From the NCBI GenBank assembly GCA_002727395.1, contig PBWY01000027.1, forward strand, positions 1-10,915: a stretch of 10,915 nucleotides of DNA, in the 5' to 3' direction. The translations under genes and the position numbers were made by a program. The notes below the pieces were generated by a model. The model ran no database searches. It saw only the letters and a list, made by a program, of their open reading frames with translations, and was not told the DNA's origin. The DNA is from Rhodospirillales bacterium (GTDB lineage: Bacteria; Pseudomonadota; Alphaproteobacteria; MPNO01; UBA2964). How positions within the stretch are numbered: position 1 is the first letter of the stretch; every line of letters begins with the position of its first letter. Shown in pieces: positions 7,227-10,915 of this stretch.

Positions 7227-7810
7227 ATTAACCAGGGCTTAAAGAATTTTCGAATTTGGTTTTCTAGAGAACGATTTAGATCTTTCATCATTGCCTCTAG
7301 CATAGTAAACCAAATTAATTCTCGTTTCGCTAATGTTAACCCTTCCGCTACTGTTTGAGAATTTTTAGCTTCTGAAAAAACTGTTCCTTTAAGAACTCCC
7401 AGTGAGTCAAATATTTCAATTTTAGCAGATAACACAGCGTCATATCGCTCGGTTTGCTCCCTTGTAAAAATACCTCGGATTCCCTCTCTTCCCTTTAAAG
7501 GAACTTCGACTACACTAGCATTTAGAACTGTTGCTCGAATAAAATCCGAACCACCTACAGCGGACAACCTATCATTAAACCAATTTCTTAGAGCAATAGA
7601 AGGTAAAATTGGAAATTCTGATTCTACATTAGGTTTTTTAAATTTTGACTGGTATTTATTGACTACTGCAACCTTTGACACAGAAAGTGAAATTGTTGGG
7701 AGATGTGTGTATCTTAGATCAGGAAAATTCTTCTTAGTCTTAATCGTATCACAGCCAAGAAGGGATATTAATAATAGGACTGCTAAATAATATTTTGGGA
7801 TACAATTCAT
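7223..7810 (-). CDS. Putative lipoprotein of unknown function
   Basis: I do not recognise a named family. The 195-residue product begins with a lipoprotein signal: MNCIPKYY, a hydrophobic stretch, and lipobox LLGC with the lipidated Cys at position 20. The residue after it is Asp, which in E. coli keeps lipoproteins in the inner membrane; whether that rule holds here is unknown. The mature part has a beta-rich look to about residue 140 (ISLSVSKVAVVNKY, FIRATVLNASVVEV, YDAVLSAKIEIF) and ends in a helix (LAKRELIWFTMLEAMMKDLNRSLENQIRKFF). AAGGG lies about eight bases before the ATG. It starts 35 bases after the extended end of hslO, so it is probably the last gene of the arg operon. Its TAG overlaps the trkH stop. 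Confidence 0.8.
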   Translation of the reverse strand: MNCIPKYYLAVLLLISLLGCDTIKTKKNFPDLRYTHLPTISLSVSKVAVVNKYQSKFKKPNVESEFPILPSIALRNWFNDRLSAVGGSDFIRATVLNASVVEVPLKGREGIRGIFTREQTERYDAVLSAKIEIFDSLGVLKGTVFSEAKNSQTVAEGLTLAKRELIWFTMLEAMMKDLNRSLENQIRKFFKPWLI

Positions 7811-7845
7811 AAAGCTACCCTTACTAATATAAAAGCTATGTCAAT

Positions 7846-8814
7846 TTAATAAGAACTAGACTTTTTAAAAAGGGCAGCAATATGGTCGTCACTAAATCTA
7901 TAATCGACATTACAAAATTCACAATTTACGCGAACCTCCCCATTAATCTTCATAGTTTCAACTTCCTCACGCGGAAAAGATGCTAGTACATTCTTAATTT
8001 TGTCTATGGATCACCGGCATTTCATAAATAAAGAGGAAAAATTGAAAACTCTAACACCATCTTCTGAAAATAATCGGTAGAGTAAAAGATGTGGATGCAA
8101 ATCCGAATCCAAAAGTTCTTCATTAGTACAGCTACCAAGAAAGATAATTGCTCTCCGCCAACAATCTTCCGATTCTAGTTCCCTCTGCTCTCCTGACATT
8201 CTCTGCAACCCAGTTGGGGCCAATTTTTGTAGCATCAGTCCACCACCACGCCAATTGGAGCCATCTTTCCCTTGGGTTTTTGAGACCGCTACTTTAAGCA
8301 TCGCATCAATTTGTGCTGATTGACTGAGATATTTCTGAGCACACTCACTTAGCGTTGCCCCTTCCAATTCAATTACACCCTGATAGGGGTCGCTTCCTTG
8401 GCCCTGATCAACGGTCAAAACAAAATACCCATTGCCCAAAAATCTAGGAACACTATTTTGGGGCCCTATCGATAATTTTTTACTTAATTCCTCTAACTTT
8501 TCTAAGTCAAATTTTGCTAAACCACGCATCGCTCCTTCATTGGTTACATCTACCATTAGCATTTTAATTGCCCCGTCACCCTTTATTTGAATGGATAAGA
8601 CGCCTTTGAACTTCAATACTCCAGCCATAAGCCCAGCAATAACTTGAATTTCACCGAGAAGAACCGCTACTTCATGCGGATAATCCCTCGTTTTAAGAAT
8701 TTTATTGATGGTATCACCTAATCGAACCAATCGGCCCTGCGCTACTTTATTCTCCAGTTGGAACCTTTGTACATAATCATCCGTTGTAGGGTTATGACTC
8801 AACTCAAACACCAA
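7846..8814 (-). CDS. hslO: Hsp33 redox chaperone with in-frame UGA at a zinc-ligand Cys (candidate selenoprotein)
   Basis: Hsp33 is a cytoplasmic holdase switched on by oxidation of a C-terminal zinc centre formed by CXC and CXXC. The body is typical: DDYVQRFQLE near residues 12-21, GLMAGVLKFKG, NGYFVLTVDQG, YQGVIELEG and YRLFSEDGVRVF. The frame reaches K-C266-R and then TGA (8013-8011) at codon 268, where the family has the second Cys of CRCS. Reading on in the same frame gives S-I-D-K-I-K, SFPREEVETM, then C298-E-F-C301 and a TAA at 7846, 322 codons in all. The gap from codon 268 to C298 is 29 residues, inside the family range. If TGA is a stop, a 267-residue protein lacking the redox switch results. 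The start is non-ATG: TTG 8814 (GTG 8811 possible), overlapping argF by 16 bases with no clear ribosome site, so coupled translation is likely. Confidence 0.85.
7977..7995 (-). promoter_or_regulatory. SECIS-like hairpin just after the hslO UGA
   Basis: On the minus strand the 19 bases starting 16 bases after the UGA read AAGAATGTACTAGCATCTT. AAG pairs with CTT and ATG with CAT, with one bulged A on the 5' side and loop TACTAG. Counted from the U of UGA, the bulge is base 22 and the apical G-U is bases 25-26. The E. coli fdhF SECIS has its bulged U at 17 and its key loop G-U at 23-24, so position and shape are similar. The stem is short and A+T-rich, and such a hairpin can occur by chance. Confidence 0.4.
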
Positions 8815-9698
8815 ACGAGAATAGCTTTTTGGGCGTGTAAACGATTTTCCGCTTCATCCCAGACAACAGATTGAGAACCATCTATAACACCGCCAGTAAC
8901 TTCTTCACCGCGGTGGGCCGGCAAACAATGCATAAAAATTGCATCCGCATTAGCATTAGCTATTAACTTATCAGTTACTCGATATGGCTCCAACAGCTTC
9001 TTTTTTTTCTGGTTTTTCGTACTACCCATAGAAAACCAAGTATCGGTTACAACGCAATCAGCATCACTCACCGCCTCTACTGGATCCTCGGTCTCTATAA
9101 TAGCATCTCCGTATTCAGATAAATTTTCAATTTCCGACCGCGGAACAGAAAGACTAGAAGGACAGGCTAACGTTAACTTAAAATTAAATTTTACGGCAGC
9201 GTGTATCTATGTAACCGCCATATTATTACCATCACCAACCCAAGCAATTGAACATCCTTTTATGTTTCCCTTATGTTCTTCAAATGTCATCACATCGGCC
9301 ATGAGCTGGCAGGGGTGTGAGCGATCCGTAAGAGCGTTTATAACCGGAACTTGAGCGTTATTCGCCAATTCTGTAACTTTCTCATGATCACTTGTTCGTA
9401 ACATAATGGCATCGACGTAACGGCTTAGTACACGCGCAGTATCGGTAATTGTTTCGCCTCTACCAATTTGCATTTCATCATGACTTAACACAACCGTCGA
9501 CCCCCCGAGTTGTTTCATAGCAACTTCAAAGGACACACGAGTTCGTGTGGATGGCTTTTCAAAAATCATAGCCAAAGTCTTGCCTTTCAAAAACCGAAAT
9601 TCCTCGCTCTGATTTTTGAAATTCCGACCTTGTTCTATAATTTTTCTCAATTCTTTAGCATCAATTTGATCAAGGTCTAAAAAATGTTTCACATTCAT
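8799..9698 (-). pseudogene. argF: Ornithine carbamoyltransferase (ArgF) interrupted by one in-frame amber codon
   Basis: OTCase joins ornithine and carbamoyl phosphate to citrulline in arginine synthesis, in the cytoplasm. The frame from ATG 9698 to TGA 8799 spans 300 codons, normal for the family, but codon 164 is TAG (9209-9207). Before it: S50-T-R-T-R (carbamoyl phosphate site), H128-P-C-Q and WVGDGNNMAVT. After it, in the same frame: IHAAVKFNFKLTLACP, D219-T-W-F-S-M-G (ornithine loop), H257-C-L-P and RLHAQKAILVW. Relatives usually have Trp before IHAA, so TGG to TAG, a single change, explains it. TAG ends folE and the lipoprotein gene here, so it is a normal stop in this genome. The gene may be inactive, rescued by suppression, or miscalled. 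Its ATG overlaps the argD stop (ATGA), and its end overlaps hslO. Confidence 0.85.
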
Positions 9699-10873
9699 TC
9701 TGACAAGATCCTTTCACAGGCACGTGTCATCATCTTGATACATTCGTTGATATGATTTTCATTAATTATCAAGGGTGGCAATAGTCTCATGACGTTGTCA
9801 CCTGCTGGGACAGTTAGCAAACCTTCTTTACGACAGGCTGCAACTACATCCGCAACGGTCATAATACATTTAAGCCCAATCATCAGTCCATTACCTCTAA
9901 CGGTTTCGATAAAACCAGAATATTTTTTTGAAAATTCAACCAAATGGTCAAACAACAATTTTCCACAAACTCGGATATTATCCAGAAACCCATCCTCCGC
10001 CATTATATCAATCACTTCATTCGCCACTGCCATGGAGAGAGGATTGCCGCCAAAAGTACTTCCATGTGTTCCCGGCGTAATTCCCACTGCTGCTTTCTCG
10101 GTTGCAAGACAAGCCGCAACGGGAATACCGCCCCCTAAACCTTTTGCAAGCGACATTACATCAGGCTTGACATCAAAATTTTCATAGGCAAAAAGTTTAC
10201 CTGTTCGACCAACACCTGTTTGAACCTCATCAAAAAATAGCAATAAGTCGTACTCGTCACAAAGTTTACGTAAGCCCCCTAGAAATTCTTGGGTGGAGGG
10301 TCGAATCCCACCCTCACCCTGAATGGGCTCAACAATAATACCAGCCGTTTGATCTGTTATTTTATCACGCAGTGTTTGTATATTTCCAAAAGAAGCCTGG
10401 TCAAACCCATCCGGCATAGGGCCAAAACCAGATACATGTGTTTTGTTTTTTGCAGCGGCAATGGTTGATAGGGTTCGACCATGAAAACTACCGTCAAATG
10501 ATATGATTCTATATCTCTCGGAGTGCCCGATATGAGAGTGATATTTTCTTATAAGTTTTATTCCTGCTTCAACAGCCTCCGCACCAGAATTACAAAAGAA
10601 AACTGTATCGGCAAAACTCGCAGCTACCAATTTTCGTGCCAGTTCCTCTTGTTCAGGTATTTTGTAAAGATTAGAAACATGCCATAGTTTATTGCTTTGA
10701 TTAGCTAATGCCTTGACTAACCTTGGGTGTTTATGTCCCAACGCGTTAACAGCTATCCCAGAAGCAAAATCTAAATAACGGTCTCCATTGGTAGAAAATA
10801 GATATACTCCTTCTCCGTACTCGAAAGCGATATCTGCTCTACCATAACTAGGCATTACAACTGGGGTCACCAT
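9695..10873 (-). CDS. argD: Acetylornithine aminotransferase (ArgD)
   Basis: ArgD is a cytoplasmic class-III PLP aminotransferase that makes N-acetylornithine from N-acetylglutamate semialdehyde and glutamate; many homologues also serve lysine synthesis. The 392-residue product has the normal length. Visible marks: NSGAEAVE near 95-102 (PLP phosphate site), SFHGRT at 129-134, D215 in FFDEVQTGVGRTGK, the Schiff-base K244 in SLAKGLGGGIP, and STFGGNPLS at 272-280. ATG 10873 is preferred: AGGAG lies four bases upstream and MVTPVVMPSYGRADI is a typical N-terminus. An in-frame TTG at 10897 would add eight residues. It appears to be the first gene of argD-argF-hslO; only 42 bases remain upstream, with no promoter I can identify. 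Confidence 0.97.
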   Translation of the reverse strand: MVTPVVMPSYGRADIAFEYGEGVYLFSTNGDRYLDFASGIAVNALGHKHPRLVKALANQSNKLWHVSNLYKIPEQEELARKLVAASFADTVFFCNSGAEAVEAGIKLIRKYHSHIGHSERYRIISFDGSFHGRTLSTIAAAKNKTHVSGFGPMPDGFDQASFGNIQTLRDKITDQTAGIIVEPIQGEGGIRPSTQEFLGGLRKLCDEYDLLLFFDEVQTGVGRTGKLFAYENFDVKPDVMSLAKGLGGGIPVAACLATEKAAVGITPGTHGSTFGGNPLSMAVANEVIDIMAEDGFLDNIRVCGKLLFDHLVEFSKKYSGFIETVRGNGLMIGLKCIMTVADVVAACRKEGLLTVPAGDNVMRLLPPLIINENHINECIKMMTRACERILSE

Positions 10874-10915
10874 TATACTCCTAAAACTTTGGGACAATAT
10901 TAAATTTACAAAAAC

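Noticed and set aside
8011..8013. Genome-wide reassignment of TGA to Trp or Cys
   Set aside because: TGA is the natural end of both argF and argD, where reading on would run into the overlapping next gene, so it is an ordinary stop in this genome.
8996..9020. Possible slippage site at the run of A residues in argF (plus-strand T-run near 9000)
   Set aside because: The reading frame is correct on both sides of the run, so no frameshift is needed; it encodes a lysine-rich loop.
9207..9209. Pyrrolysine at the argF TAG
   Set aside because: Pyl is tied to methylamine methyltransferases and pyl genes, none seen here. The expected residue is Trp, and TAG terminates folE and the lipoprotein gene in the same window.

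Overview
The window looks like an A+T-rich alphaproteobacterial chromosome segment made of housekeeping genes. The main clues are a SAM-II-type riboswitch in front of metZ, a GroEL/GroES pair and a class-2-like CtaA of alphaproteobacterial style, and the arrangement metZ-apaG facing argD-argF-hslO, an association I recall from alphaproteobacteria. I see no phage, transposon, tRNA, rRNA or CRISPR. No gene-free stretch exceeds 300 bases.

Left part (1-1906, minus strand): the groES-groEL operon, with groEL running off the left edge. A sigma70-like promoter overlaps a CIRCE operator, so heat-shock control by the HrcA repressor is expected. Middle (2015-7226, plus strand): ctaA (heme A synthase), then a promoter, a SAM-II riboswitch and an intrinsic terminator leading into metZ (O-succinylhomoserine sulfhydrylase), then apaG, folE (GTP cyclohydrolase I) and trkH (potassium uptake). 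A bipartite inverted repeat lies between folE and trkH. The sequence next to the riboswitch can form an antiterminator that excludes the terminator, so the whole switch can be read from the DNA.

Right part (7223-10873, minus strand): a tight operon argD-argF-hslO-lipoprotein. argD and argF overlap by ATGA, and argF and hslO overlap by 16 bases. The lipoprotein gene ends tail to tail with trkH, the two stop codons overlapping.

Two genes in this operon carry an in-frame stop that interrupts an otherwise intact reading frame. In argF an amber TAG stands where the family normally has Trp. In hslO (Hsp33, the redox-switched chaperone) a TGA stands exactly at the second Cys of the zinc-binding CXC motif. 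The rest of the redox domain, including CXXC, continues in frame behind it, and a small SECIS-like hairpin begins 16 bases after the TGA. The most interesting reading is a selenocysteine-containing Hsp33. The competing reading is that both stops are mutations or sequence errors. No selenocysteine machinery is in the window, so the sequence alone cannot decide.
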